From Setomelanomma holmii (Eukaryota > Ascomycota > Dothideomycetes > Pleosporales > Phaeosphaeriaceae): a DNA stretch of 64,000 nucleotides. Below the pieces are notes generated by a model. The model was not told the DNA's origin, ran no database searches, and saw only the letters and a program-made list of their open reading frames with translations. The DNA is taken from the NCBI GenBank assembly GCA_010015745.1, contig ML978180.1, forward strand, positions 1-64,000, given 5' to 3'. The position numbers and the translations under genes are program-made. This document shows positions 45,663-56,839 of the stretch, one piece after another (within the stretch, counting starts at the first letter, position 1; each line of letters begins with the position of its first letter).

Positions 45663-46162
45663 GGTGCATTGTAAGAGATGTTGGGAGGCGTGGACCTTGA
45701 AGGTTTTGTGGCTCCACGTTGTGCCTGCTCTGTGAGCTTCAGAGTTATCCTGCATAGCTATTCTCGCATAAGATGGAAATCGTCCAAATTACTGTAAGCC
45801 TGAGGAGTATTATGAGATATGGCCGTCTGGCTAACTCGCACTTTGCACCATGGGACAGATTAGTACGTCCCCTGTTGTTAGCGTATGACGTGCCGAGGAT
45901 CTGAAGTCTGGAGGGGCATCTCGGCTACATGTATAGTGTCGGTTATATCCAGACATTCCGACTCGTGAATCGCAACATGAACTTTTACCTTCATACAACC
46001 CTGAAAACAGACGATAGAGGGTCTCTGGAAAGACCAGAAGCTTCGTTGTTCCTTCGCAAAACTGGTATAGCTGCATTGGCTCTCCATACCTCTTGCCAAC
46101 GTGCTTTCTTCCGGGTTCCCATGACGTATACGAGCTAGACCATATAGCCCTACATTTTCAAC
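45663..46162. other. Intergenic stretch, no gene seen
   Basis: Holds the promoter of the CoA-ligase-like gene. Minus-strand frames at 45831-46174 have no recognisable features. Confidence 0.5.
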
Positions 46163-48425
46163 ATGATTCCACAACGGACAGTTTTACGCAACATAAACAA
46201 TGCTTCGCGGTGTAGAGCGCGTCGAACACCTCAAGCAGCCTTCTCAAGCTCCGCACGCCGCGACGGGTACGATGACACCATACAGAACCTCAAAATCGGC
46301 GCGCACACGAGAGTCATCTTCCAAGGTTTCACCGGTAAACAGGCGACTGCAAATGCAAAAGAGTCTCTGGATTGGGGCACGAATGTTGTGGGAGGAGTAA
46401 AGCCTAACGGCTCTGGCGAGCATCTCGGCAAGCCAGTCTTGCCCACCGTTCGAGCCGCGATGGAGCAACTCAAGCCAGACGCGACGGGTATCTATGTCGC
46501 GGCACATCAAGCGGCTGCTGCGATTGAAGAGGCAATTGAAGCAGAGGTACCGCTCATTGTTGCGGTAGCTGAACACATCCCGCTGCACGATGTCATGAGG
46601 GTAAGCTTGACAACAAGGGAACGCCTAAATCTATGGCACTGATGATACTAGATACACTCCATGCTGCAATCCCAGTCAAAATCTAGACTTGTTGGTGCGA
46701 ATGCGCCGGGAATCATATCAGCCATTGGACGGTGCCGCATCGGTTTCCAGCCTCTTCCCACATTCAGTCCAGGCCACATTGGCATCGTGGCAAAGTCAGG
46801 CACCTTGTCGTACGAGACAGTGGGCTCACTGACACGAGCTGGTCTTGGTCAGAGCCTGTGCATAGGCATGGGCGGAGATGTCATTGCGGGGACGAACTTC
46901 GTGGATGCTCTCAAGGTCTTTGAGAACGACGAAGACACTGAGGCGATCATCCTTGTTGGTGAACTCGGAGGCACGAATGAAGAGGAAGCTGCAGATTGGA
47001 TCAAAGACTACAAGAAACGCGTTAAGAATCCAAAGCCTATTGCAGCTGTCATTGGCGGCTTGCAAGCGGCTCCAGGAAGAGTCATGGGACATGCCGGCGC
47101 GTGGACGGGCTTGGGAGAAGGAACAGCAGAGTCGAAGCGAAAAGCTCTCGAGAGCGTCGGAGTAACGATGGTGGATCACCCAGCCAAGTTCGGAGGTGTT
47201 GTGAAGGAGATACTGTCTCAGTCTGGTCGTAACATTAGGAAGATTGTAAGTCTCTCAATCTCGATTGGTGCTCCAATACTTACCAAGACAGGAACAATCG
47301 GCAACAAATGCGCAACAAGTGAGATCTTATCATACCTCGATATCGTCTCGCCGACCACTAGCATCGAACTCGTTCAGAACACCTTTCCAGCAGAAGCGAT
47401 CACTTCATTTGTCAGCCGAGCAATCTTCCGACCTCCTCAAATCATACAATGTCAGCATTGCGCCAGCACCCTTAAGTCCACCATCAAGTCACTATGTAGG
47501 AATCTCACCGGCTCGCGCTGCACGTTCTCCATCCATTATTGCTGCACCTACCGCCAATCCAGACCAACTCCACCAACGTGTCCGCAGATTCCCCTTCGAC
47601 TACCGGGAAGGCCCCACAACAGCCGCCGTCAACGCCGCAATCGCTCATCTGCAACTCGATGCCGCTCCTCCAAAAGCCAAAGCCCAGACCGCAGAACTCA
47701 TCAAGCATCTCTGGAACCTGTACCGCGAAAAAGAAGCCATTGATGCACATGTCTCGCTCGCACTCTCAGAAACCCAGGATGATATCCAAGTCTACAACCC
47801 CTACCTCTTCTTCGACGACGCGGCCTTCAAATCCAACAAGCGCCAATCCGACCTCCACGCTCTCCGCGACCAATCCCGAATTTCAGAAACAGACAAGGAA
47901 GCCGATCAAGCAGGCATCGTGTACATCCCGCTAGCATCACCCAGCTCATCCGGCACAGCACAAAAAGACACGCAAACCGCGCCATCCAGCTCATCCCAAG
48001 AGCCCAGAAACTTGGTCGGCACACTCGTCAACGGCGCCGGGCTAGCCATGAACACAAACGACGTTTTGCACATCCGGCTCTCCGGGCCACCATACAACAC
48101 CACATCCGCCAACTTCCTCGACACCGGCGGCAAGGCAACATCCGCAACGATCAAAACTAGCTTCAAACTGATCCTGTCTGATCCACGCGTGTCCGTTGTG
48201 TTTGTAAACATCTTTGGCGGGCTGACGCTGTGCGATATGATTGCGGAAGGGATTATTCTTGCGTTCAAGGAGATTGGGGTGGAGAAGCCGGTGGTAGTGA
48301 GGTTGAGGGGTACGAATGAGGAGTTGGGGCAGAAGGTGCTCAGGGAGGCGAATTTGCCGATTCATGCGTTTGATGATTTTGAGGAGGCGGTGAAGAAGGT
48401 TGGAGAGTTGGCGAATGGGAAATGA
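46163..48425 (+). CDS. Fused succinyl-CoA ligase alpha/beta-like protein, mitochondrial
   Basis: Three exons (46163-46600, 46652-47245, 47292-48425; introns 51 and 46 nt) give 721 residues. Residues 1-35 look like a mitochondrial presequence. Residues 40-344 are a full succinyl-CoA ligase alpha subunit: VIFQGFTGKQATANA, CoA-binding GGVKPNGSGEHLGKPV, HIGIVAKSGTLSYETVG, and GRVMGHAGAW with the phospho-His at about 293. The chain then continues into a beta-like part: KRSLHLSAEQSSDLLKSYNVSIAP matches the beta N-terminus, but next comes SSHYVGIS, a mid-domain strand, so the first ATP-grasp half is missing. The beta C-terminal domain is intact (NLVGTLVNGAGLAMNTNDVL, VFVNIFGGLTLCDMIAEGI, RLRGTNEE). 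ATP binding is therefore doubtful. Role and any partner are unknown; it may regulate or complement the normal TCA enzyme. Confidence 0.8.
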
Positions 48426-48944
48426 GTCGATGCGTGCATGGATGGACGGGTGAGGTGGAAATATTGATTATAGTTTGTGTGATTGGGGCGTGTGGAGGTT
48501 GTACATACTTCGACAATTAGGATACTCTTTTCGCACCGTCTCGCTCGCTAGGTCGTATGCGTCTCTGTACTCACTTTCCGTTATCCATCTGAAGAATCCC
48601 ATCTCAGTAGAAGTGGCAAATTCAAGGGCGATATCAATCAATTAAAATACTCTACATCATTCCCTTCACGCACCAGAAAGCGAGCGTGCCATGACCCACG
48701 TCACGAACCCTATCTTGCGACATTTGCCTCCGTCTTTTTCCGCCGTACGAACAATACAAAAAAGGTGCACGGAAACCCCAGCGCCCACGTTGCAAAACAC
48801 GAACAAGATCAGGGAACATTTGGGTGGTATCTGGGACAAATGGTGAATGAGAAGAACAAAGCGCGGGAGCTGTTCGCTTTAGGAAAGATTTTATGCGAAG
48901 GGTGCAGACTATGCGAAGTATTGGAAGGCGGTGCTGTAGTATTG
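48426..48944. other. Convergent 3' flanks, no gene seen
   Basis: Lies between the CoA-ligase-like gene and the Bqt4-like gene, which converge. Nothing is recognised. Confidence 0.5.
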
Positions 48945-50421
48945 TTAGCGTGCGAAATGGTGCTCAAATTGGTGGAAGACGTACCCAATGGCTGCCATGA
49001 CAGTCAGACCAACCAATGCCCTCCGTGTGACCTTCTCCTTTGTCAATTTCTGCTCTGTGGTGTACGCGGCTCTTGCTGCCTTGGATGGACGTCCTTCTGC
49101 GAGTTCTGCGTCCTCCAGAACCTCTTGGACCTTGCGCTTCGATGATCTGATTGCGTTCGATGGTGACCCTGACTCGAGCTTTTGTGCCTCCTCTACCATG
49201 CGCTTCGCCTCCTCGATCATCTTGGCGGGATCTTCCGGCTCTGGAAGCTCCGCGTGGCTGTGTGGGACATCAATCTTGACGTTCGTGGTAGTGGTTTCGA
49301 CGTTGCCGTTCTGCTCGACTGTCTCTTGTACCTCGATGCGCACTGTGCCTTCCTTGACATCGTCGCCCTTGGTCTCAACGTCCTTGACTTCACCATTGAC
49401 GGATTCCGATGCCACTGAGTCGTCTAGGTCTGCACCATTCGTAATAACGCTCTGCAACGCGCTTGCGGCCTTCGACGCGGATGATTCCAGCATTTCCTCG
49501 GCCTGCGCAATCCCTGACTTGGCCGCGCCCCTTGTTGTTCGCGGCTTCCTTGGTGTAGCAATCTTGCGGCTCGGAGTGGCAAGCTTGCTAGGAGAGGCAG
49601 ATCGTGTCGACCTTGCGCGAGTTGATTGGCGCAGGGCTGAGTGAGATGGCAAAAGGGCGGGCGACGCGTTCTCTAGGTCGAATTTGGGAGGCTGTTGGAT
49701 GTGGGTGTTGACTTTATCCTTGTTGCCTTTCTCGATCGGCGCGGGATCGAGCAAAGCCTCAATCCAGTGGCACATTGAATATTCCTCAGATAGTGAGAGC
49801 GCTACGAGATTCGCGTTAGTTCAGTAATATGCCTAGACCGAGCTGCAGCTTTCACTCACCCTCCTCTGGCGCGATCCACACGCTTCCTGCAACCTCGTCG
49901 CCACCAGCAGAAGGAAAGCTCTTCTGGTAGATGCGCTCCGCCTCCTCTTCTCGGAGCGAGGCCCAGGGAAAAGCGGCCTTGAACATGCCGGTTGCACTGA
50001 CGTATCCGTCACTACTTCGTCGCTATCCTCCGCGTTAGCCAATTGCTTGCACTCGACGATCGACTGGCGTTTCCATCGCGTACCATCAGGAAATAGGACT
50101 CAGGATAGGCTGACGTCCTGTTGAGGGTAAAGATGCCCGAACCCGTAAGGTCTTTGGGCAGCGGGACTCGTAGGTGAGCATAGTCGAACGTGCCCATATT
50201 GTCACTCTTTGTCGCGCTAGTGACACCGGCGATGCCAGGCTTTACTTGGAGGTTGGTCTGACCCAGGCGACGCCTCTCGACGAGGATCTCCTCTGCGCGG
50301 TGTTGTTAGTCGTAGCATTCTGATGGATGCGATGCGCTGCGCTCCGTGACGTACTGGCCGTGGACTCAATGGGCTGCAAGAGCGGGTTCTTCCGCTCGGG
50401 AAGTGCGCGTCGGGACACCAT
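48945..50421 (-). CDS. Bqt4-like APSES/KilA-N protein with C-terminal membrane anchor
   Basis: Four exons (50355-50421, 50084-50292, 49860-50022, 48945-49801; introns 58-62 nt) give 431 residues. The N-terminus (MVSRRALPERKNPLLQ) and an APSES/KilA-N DNA-binding-like domain follow: ILVERRRLGQTNLQVKPG, GIFTLNRTSAYPESYFLM, then RRSSDGYVSATGMFKAAFPWA and ALSLSEEYSMCHWIEALLDP. The middle is low-complexity, with basic stretches (RKIATPRKPRTTRGAAK) and an acidic segment. It ends in one hydrophobic helix (RRALVGLTVMAAIGYVF) and a short tail. A KilA-N domain plus a C-terminal anchor is the layout of fission yeast Bqt4, an inner-nuclear-membrane protein that tethers telomeres and binds Lem2. I infer the same location here; classical APSES transcription factors lack the anchor. 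Confidence 0.8.
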
Positions 50422-51570
50422 TTCGTCGTGTATTGGGTCGCGTCGCATTAAAGTGCTTATTAAAATGTTTACAAGGTGAAGGCGCGCTGCGCTGTGGTGG
50501 TGAGAGGAAGCGCGGAGCGTAAGTACAACGTGGTTTGCGCGCCAACGCTAGCGACGAAGAATGGTTTAGGGGCGATTGATGTCGCAACGCTGTGAAGAGC
50601 CGATCCCAAACCGTTCCCCTCTCGCGACTCTGATCTCGGTGCGGTGGATGCGCGCGTTCGTCGGACGTGGTTTGAGATGGACTGCGGACAGGGAAAAGGC
50701 GTGAGAGAGAAAGAGCGATGGTGACGGGTGTCGCTACCGCCATCCCTGGCGCCCAGCCGGCCAGCCACTTGCGACCAGCCTTCCCCAGACTTGTCGCAAA
50801 AGAGCTCGCGATTCCTTTTCCAGCGAACACGCAAAGACATTACACTTGCCGATTGGCTACATCATATTATATGGCACTATAGAGCCGAAGAAGCATGGAA
50901 TTGTCTTCTTCTTACCGCCGCGTAGCATTTGCGGTCAAAAGTCACGCGTTTTGCTCTCCAGCGCGACGCGCTCCAATTGTGCCTGCCCGTAGTTCGAACA
51001 TTGCTGTCTTTCATTCAGAGTGCATCCAAAGGGCCTCGCATCACACAAACAGTCCGTTCCAAAGGTGTGCATGCGCTCCAGCCAACATCGGCAGTTTTTC
51101 TGGACACGTATGGATGCGCTCCTGGACACGTCACGACTCCCGCGGCCATGGCGATATCTTTGCAGCCAAGCCACAAGATCTAGAGATGACATTTGGCTAG
51201 GATCCAGGATGCCCTGTACGAGGATATGAACACGCGGGGGGTGGTCTAAGCTTAGCAGATGTCTATGCCTGCAGTTGATGGAGATTTCGACGTGCGAATA
51301 AAGCTGTTGTGACCACGACAGACCCTCCAGCTCTCAGCTCTGCTTTTAGACATTCTAGACATGCGGAAGGATCCACAGTCCGTCAGCCGCGGCCTGCCCC
51401 GCCAGGCACAGAGCCAATTGGATTTCGAGCTGAAGCGGTGAAAGCACATGCCCCGCCTCGAGTTTCATGAACGTGCTCCTGTGGAGTCTCACCTGTACAC
51501 CTCCACCGACACATTCGCGTGGACTGCCTCACACACACACAACCAATTCACACAGCATCTTACATCCAAC
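50422..51570. other. Divergent promoter region, no gene seen
   Basis: This 1.1 kb separates the Bqt4-like and Rho GDI starts. A minus-strand frame at 50366-50830 and plus-strand frames at 50895-51229 are basic, low-complexity and not recognised. A gene in here cannot be excluded but is not supported. Confidence 0.45.
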
Positions 51571-52332
51571 ATGGCGGACCACCACGACGAGCTGCATCCC
51601 GAGCAGACCGAGGGCTTCAAGGTCGGAGAGAAGAAGACCATTGACGAGTACCAGAACCTAGGTCCGTGATTCTGCCCCACCTTCTCCTAGACTCCCTTGC
51701 TATAATCGAGACTTACCATCTACGACAGACAAGAACGACGAGTCCCTGCAGAAATGGAAAGCGTCCCTTGGCCTCGGTCAAGGCAAGGATATCTCAGATC
51801 CCAGCGACCCGCGCAAATGCATCATCCTTTCGCTCGGTCTCGAAGTCGAAGGCCGCCCGGACATTATTATCGACCTGCGGTCACCCGGCGCCGTCGAGGC
51901 TCTCCAGAGCAAACCGTTCACAATCAAGGAGGGTGCTACCTTCCGCATGAAGGCGCAGTTCAAGGTCCAGCATGAGATTCTCGCAGGCTTGAAGTACCTT
52001 CAGGTAGTCAAGCGCATGGGTGTCAGCAGCAAGATGCAAGAGATGATGGTGGGCAATGACATGGCATGATATACAACAAGAGCGCGGGCTAACACCCACA
52101 GGGTTCGTACGGTCCCAGCACTGAGGAGAAGCCGTTCTACGAGAAGAAGTGTACGTACTGAGACCCTTCGATCCCTCGACTTAGACTGATAAGTGTAGTC
52201 GAACCTGAGACCGCTCCCTCTGGCATGCTTGGCCGTGGCCACTACGAAGCCGTATCCAAGTTCGTTGATGATGACAACATTACCCATCTGCAGTTCAAGT
52301 GGTCCTTCGATATCAAGAAGGACTGGAAATGA
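51571..52332 (+). CDS. RDI1: Rho GDP-dissociation inhibitor
   Basis: Four exons (51571-51661, 51729-52048, 52102-52150, 52199-52332; introns 67, 53 and 48 nt) give 197 residues. The N-terminal regulatory arm contains GEKKTIDEYQNLDKNDESLQKWKASLGLG. The immunoglobulin-like fold that binds the prenyl group shows FTIKEGATFRMKAQFKVQHEILAGLKY, the family segment MGVSSKMQEMMGSYGP, EKPFYEKKFEPETAPSGMLGRGHYEA, and the end LQFKWSFDIKKDWK. Rho GDIs keep GDP-bound Rho/Cdc42 GTPases soluble in the cytosol. Length and motifs are complete. Confidence 0.93.
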
Positions 52333-52574
52333 GCTCGTAGTCGTATCCGACCGAGAGGGTTGAGAGTAGAACAACCGGATTTGGCTAGTTGGACTAGCAA
52401 GGACATTGGAGTGTACAACCAAGGTAGCAGACGCGCCCGAAAAATGACGAGTGATGGTTAATGACGTCGATGACCTCCAGATTGACTTTGGTCGACATAT
52501 ACGAGACTTCCGTAGCAAATGAACGACAGCTTCTGGGACATGGTTTTGATCTTAGATGGAGACCAGGTTGTACA

Positions 52575-53333
52575 TCATCCCTGCCCTTCTCGTGTTTGCG
52601 CGGTGTCCAGCTGCTGGAAGTAGAACCACCTTGCGGCAACCCTCTTTGCCTTTACCGTCCGACCCGCCCATGCCCTCTCGCCGCCATTCGAAGTGAACCT
52701 CCGTGCTGAGACATTTAGGATGGACACTTCCTGCTCCCATGGATCTTTTTCTGTATCTTCGAGCTCGGCTTCTGCTTCCCATGTCGCGCCATGCTCCTCA
52801 CCGTCCCGGTTCGCCAAATCGACGTCCTCATCACCCTGTTGCTTAACACTTCTTCGAGATCCTTGGCATTCGACAACTTGAAGAGACACGCCGGATTCGA
52901 GTGCCATTTCTGCTGCAGCTGCAAATGTCCTTGAGAGTCCTTGGGCTGAGAAAGACGGTGTGGGTGCGTGAAGAGCAATTGGGTTCACCAGGATCAGCCG
53001 TGCCTTTTGCCCGCGCTCGACCATTTGCGCATTCCCACCCCGACCGTACGCTGTCAAATAGGCTAGCAATGCCTGCACAGATGCACAGAAGGCAAGTTTC
53101 ACATGGCGAGTCGTAGATAGATTGTGTAGGGTGGGCGTGGCCAGGTCCTGCAAGCTCCCGTCTTTTTCTCCATTCTGGGCATCCTGGAGCGACTGGACCA
53201 GGTCGCGCAGGAAAGTCTCCCGACTCGAGCAGATGACGAGGGTGGTGGATGCCGTACCCGTCTGGGTTGTGAGGACGTATTGTAGCAGTCCAGGCAGCGT
53301 CAATGGCAGAAGGACAGTCGGTGGAAAGGGCAT
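52575..53333 (-). CDS. Protein of unknown function, possibly RecA-like fold
   Basis: An intronless frame of 252 residues on the minus strand, convergent with Rho GDI. I do not recognise the family. It begins MPFPPTVLLPLTLPGLLQYVL and has alternating strand- and helix-like stretches: TTLVICSSRETFLRDLVQSL, VKLAFCASVQALLAYLTAYG, ARLILVNPIALHAPTPSFSAQGLSRTFAAAAEMA and SLQVVECQG, followed by an acidic loop, then RWFYFQQL near the end. Beta-alpha alternation with SSRETF and a late NPIALH loop recalls RecA-like proteins that lack a P-loop, such as Elongator Elp5/Elp6 or Rad51-paralogue accessory subunits, but this is a guess. Codon use and length support a real gene. Confidence 0.6.
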   Translation of the reverse strand: MPFPPTVLLPLTLPGLLQYVLTTQTGTASTTLVICSSRETFLRDLVQSLQDAQNGEKDGSLQDLATPTLHNLSTTRHVKLAFCASVQALLAYLTAYGRGGNAQMVERGQKARLILVNPIALHAPTPSFSAQGLSRTFAAAAEMALESGVSLQVVECQGSRRSVKQQGDEDVDLANRDGEEHGATWEAEAELEDTEKDPWEQEVSILNVSARRFTSNGGERAWAGRTVKAKRVAARWFYFQQLDTAQTREGQG

Positions 53334-53673
53334 GTCGTCCGATCGATCATCATCGACACAGTAGTTATCATGTGTCTAACTGAACTGCCAGGTCGAGTAG
53401 TCCGTACGGTCGATTGCTCGGAGGCTCTTACCCGCGAATCGGCGTGAGCCCCATTTCCGCGGACCGCCCCGCCATCGACGTCGCTCCAAGCTTCATTGCA
53501 CGAACTCGACCAAGCGCATGCACGTCAGGCACAATTAACACTTCACCAACCTGCCCGCCCCCATTTCCCTTGCCTGAATCTGCATAGCCGATACCGAATT
53601 CTATCGTTCTGCCAGGGCGCAGGCACATTCGGCACAGCGCGGCGGACCGAAGCGCGTCCACGCGTAGGCTGTC
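53334..53673. other. Divergent promoter region
   Basis: Separates the unknown protein gene from the AP-3 beta gene. A minus-strand frame at 53428-53661 overlaps the promoter and is not recognised. Confidence 0.5.
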
Positions 53674-56394
53674 ATGGAGTCCATCAGTCGCATTTCTAGC
53701 TTGCTAGAGACAGGTAGGCCGACTTCTATTTTCACATGACATCCTGCTCTTTGATGCATCTCACATGAGTGCTGAGAGACGGGAGCTTTCCTTACGCACT
53801 GTGGATCGCGAAAATGCACCCTTCGAACTTCGCTCACTGGTCTCTCTCTACAGCCCGCGATCTCACCCTCGAAGCTGCCAACAATGCTGGCAATGTGCGG
53901 CGCACTACGACAAGAGAGCTGCCTTCAGGGCAGCTCAAGAAGCTTTTGGATAGCAGGTCAGAGCGCGACGTGCTCGAAGGACTGCGAAGAGTCGTCACTG
54001 TAGGACTTACCCCGCCATGATTGCAATTACGGACAAGAGTCTGGAAGAGGCTGCGATCGGAAACTGACTTCGCGGATATAGATGTCCTACCGCCAGCCTC
54101 CTTCTCAGACCCTGCCGTTTTTCTCCCACGTCATCAAAAATGTTGCGTCGCCGTCCCTACCAGTCAAGAAACTGGTGTATGTCTACCTCCTCCAACATGC
54201 CGAACACGAGCCAGATACCGCGCTCCTTTCGATCAACACGATTCAAAAGTCGCTCACGGACACAAATCCTCAACTTCGAGCGCTAGCACTACGAGTCATG
54301 TCGAGCATACGAGTCCCAGTCATCAGCCAAATTGTGAGCTTGGGCATTAAGCGAGGCGCTGGAGACATGTCACCGCTGGTGAGAAGAGCAGCTGCGTTGG
54401 CAATACCCAAATGCTACAGGCTGGATCCAAACACGGAACCTCAACTCCTCGAATACCTCTCGACCTTGCTTGGGGACAAGCAGTACTTTGTCTCAGGCGC
54501 AGCAGTTGCGGCTTTCCTGGAGCTGTGCCCAGATCGCCTAGACTTGTTACATCCCCACTATCGTTCTCTCGTGCGAAAGTTGGTCGACATGGATGAGTGG
54601 GGACAATTGGCGACCCTGCGTCTAATGATGACATATGCACGCAAGTGCTTCCCACGGCGAACAAGGAAGGTTCAGAACGCCTCGAGTAGCAACGATACCA
54701 AGACAAAACAGTCGAAAAGTACGAAGGGATTCTACGATACCGAGAGCGATTCAGAGGAAGAAAGGGAGAAAGAGCGAGACGTGGAGGAGATTACGGTCCT
54801 GGACCCGGACCTCGAATTGCTCCTCAAGGCGTGTCAACCACTTTTGCAATCCCGAAATGCGGCCGTTGTTGTCGCTGTCGCCCGCGCATACCTCTATCTA
54901 GGCACGCCGGAATACGCCATCCAAGCTGTGGGACCACTTGTCTCACTGCTGCGATCTGCTGGGGACATTCAACACATTGCGCTCTACAACATCGTCCAAG
55001 TCTGCTTGTCGCATCCGGAACCATTCGTACAATACTACACGCATTTTCTTGTTCGTTCTACAGATGCACCGCACATTTGGCGCCTGAAACTAGAGCTCCT
55101 TACTTTGATATTTCCTTTCGCGCAACCAAGGCTGCAAAGTCTGATCCTCGCTGAGCTCAGTCACTTTTCGCATTCTGGAAGTCAGGACCCAACACTCGTG
55201 AAGGAGTCAGTTCGTGCGATTGGACGCTGTTCGCAAAGCCCCGCTACAAGTCCTCAGACGTCTGCCAGATGCTTGAGGCTCTTGCTCAAACACATCGGTT
55301 CTGCCGATGGTCTTTTGGTAGCCGAATCACTGGAGGTCATACGACATCTGATTCAGCGCGATCCCAGCGCACATCGCACGACGGTCGTGAGGTTAGCAAA
55401 GCATCTCGATGCCGCAACAAGCCCACAAGCAAGAGCGAGCATCATCTGGCTCGTTGGAGAGTTTGCAGGGCTGGATCCAGAAAACAACATTGCTGCAGAT
55501 GTTCTACGAATACTGGTCAAAGGTTTCGCCGATGAAGCTGAGCCGGCCAAGCTGCAAATTGTTCTCTTAGCAGCAAAGGTGTATATCCATCATCTGAATG
55601 CCAATCCGCCTCCCGAGCCACCGAAAGCAGAAGAAGCGAAAGCGAGTCCTTCCGTACTCGACAGCTACCACGAAGAGGACAGTGGTTTCCGCGACTCGAA
55701 CCTAGAAGCACCGGCCGAATTCAATACGACTCAGCAAAAGGACAAGCCCCATTCGATCAAGGCGATCTACGAGTATCTTCTGTTACTCACTAGATATGAC
55801 ACCTCATATGACCTGCGTGACCGCGCTCGGGTCTACAAAGCACTCCTGGCCACACCTACATCCACACAATTGGCCTCGCTCCTTTTACTAGCACCAAAAC
55901 CTGTGCCCCATATCCCGAGTCCAAGTGAGACACGCAAGAATTATGTTCTGGGTAGTGCCAGTCTTGTCATTGGTGACGAAGGTGGCGTAGGAGGGTTGAG
56001 AGGCTACGATGACCTTCCACGATGGGTCAAGGAGAGCGACGAGCCTGATCCGACCTTACGCAACGAGGCCATTTCGACAACAACCTCAACGTACGACTCG
56101 TCCAGAACACTGTCCGCCGCGGACAGGCTTGATGCTGCTACTGGCTCCAGCAACAGAACCCCAGATAGCATCATGTCACCAAGGAGTCTCAATGGTGTTG
56201 GCGATGCAGGCATAGGACCAGGTGCAAGCAAAGGAAAAGAGAAGACGCTCGATGACTGGTTGGCGGAGGAGAGCGAGAGTGAGGAGGAGACGAATGATGA
56301 CGAAGAGGAAGAAGAAGAAGAGACAGATGAAGAAGAAAGTGAATACGAAACGGAGAGCGAAAGTGGTGAGGAAGGGGACAGGCTTGTCAAATAA
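53674..56394 (+). CDS. APL6: AP-3 complex subunit beta
   Basis: Three exons (53674-53713, 53854-53999, 54082-56394; introns 140 and 82 nt) give 832 residues. The first exon starts MESISRISSLLETA and splicing continues RDLTLEAANNAGNVRRTTTR, LKKLLDSRSERDVLEGLRRVVT, then MSYRQPPSQTLPFFSHVIKNVAS, as in beta adaptins. The adaptin trunk is full of HEAT-like repeats (VKKLVYVYLLQHAEHEPDTALLSINTI, VRRAAALAIPKCYRLDP, LATLRLMMTYARKCF). A basic/acidic hinge occurs near 225-265, and the C-terminal end is a long run of Glu, Asp and Ser. AP-3 sorts cargo such as the alkaline phosphatase/vacuolar SNARE route to the vacuole. There is no ear domain. Confidence 0.9.
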
Positions 56395-56839
56395 TCCCCT
56401 ACAATGGAGCCGTCGTAAAGACACGCAGCGTGAGTTCAGATTTTGGTGAATTCTCATGAATTCCCATCTTCAGATCATGTTCGCTGAAAACACTCTGCAT
56501 GCTGTGATTGTCAGTTCCATCTTGTCCCTTTTCGGACTCGTGCGGATGTGACGTGCAGGGTCATAGCTTCCCCACAAGCCGAGGCATGTGACGGGAGATC
56601 TGGGGGAAGTGGGTCTTCCTTCCTCAAGCTTCGACTCATTCGATACCCAATCCATGCTTCGCAACCTGCCGATTCAGTCCATAATGTTGTGACACTCCCC
56701 CTTCCAGGCAAATACCAATGTGATCAATCTCCCGACTTCTCCTGCATGGAACACCCATGCCGCGTCCGCACCCGACCGCCTCCTCTCAACACAACCGACC
56801 TACCGCAACTCGCCGTACCGTATCATAGCGTTTCGCAAG
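56395..56839. other. Intergenic stretch
   Basis: Holds the AP-3 beta 3' flank and the acyltransferase promoter. The acyltransferase frame is open upstream of its first Met back to about 56720, but no ATG lies there. Confidence 0.5.

Noticed and set aside
41273..46162. Possible biosynthetic or defence gene cluster
   Set aside because: Only two DUF7730-like copies and one broken small secreted gene are there; no enzymes of secondary metabolism or NLR-like genes are seen.
50366..50830. Minus-strand open frame of 154 codons upstream of the Bqt4-like gene
   Set aside because: It overlaps the real first exon in another frame and is basic, low-complexity sequence without homology that I can see.
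56270..56390. GA-rich tract that looks like a repeat
   Set aside because: It encodes the acidic tail of AP-3 beta.
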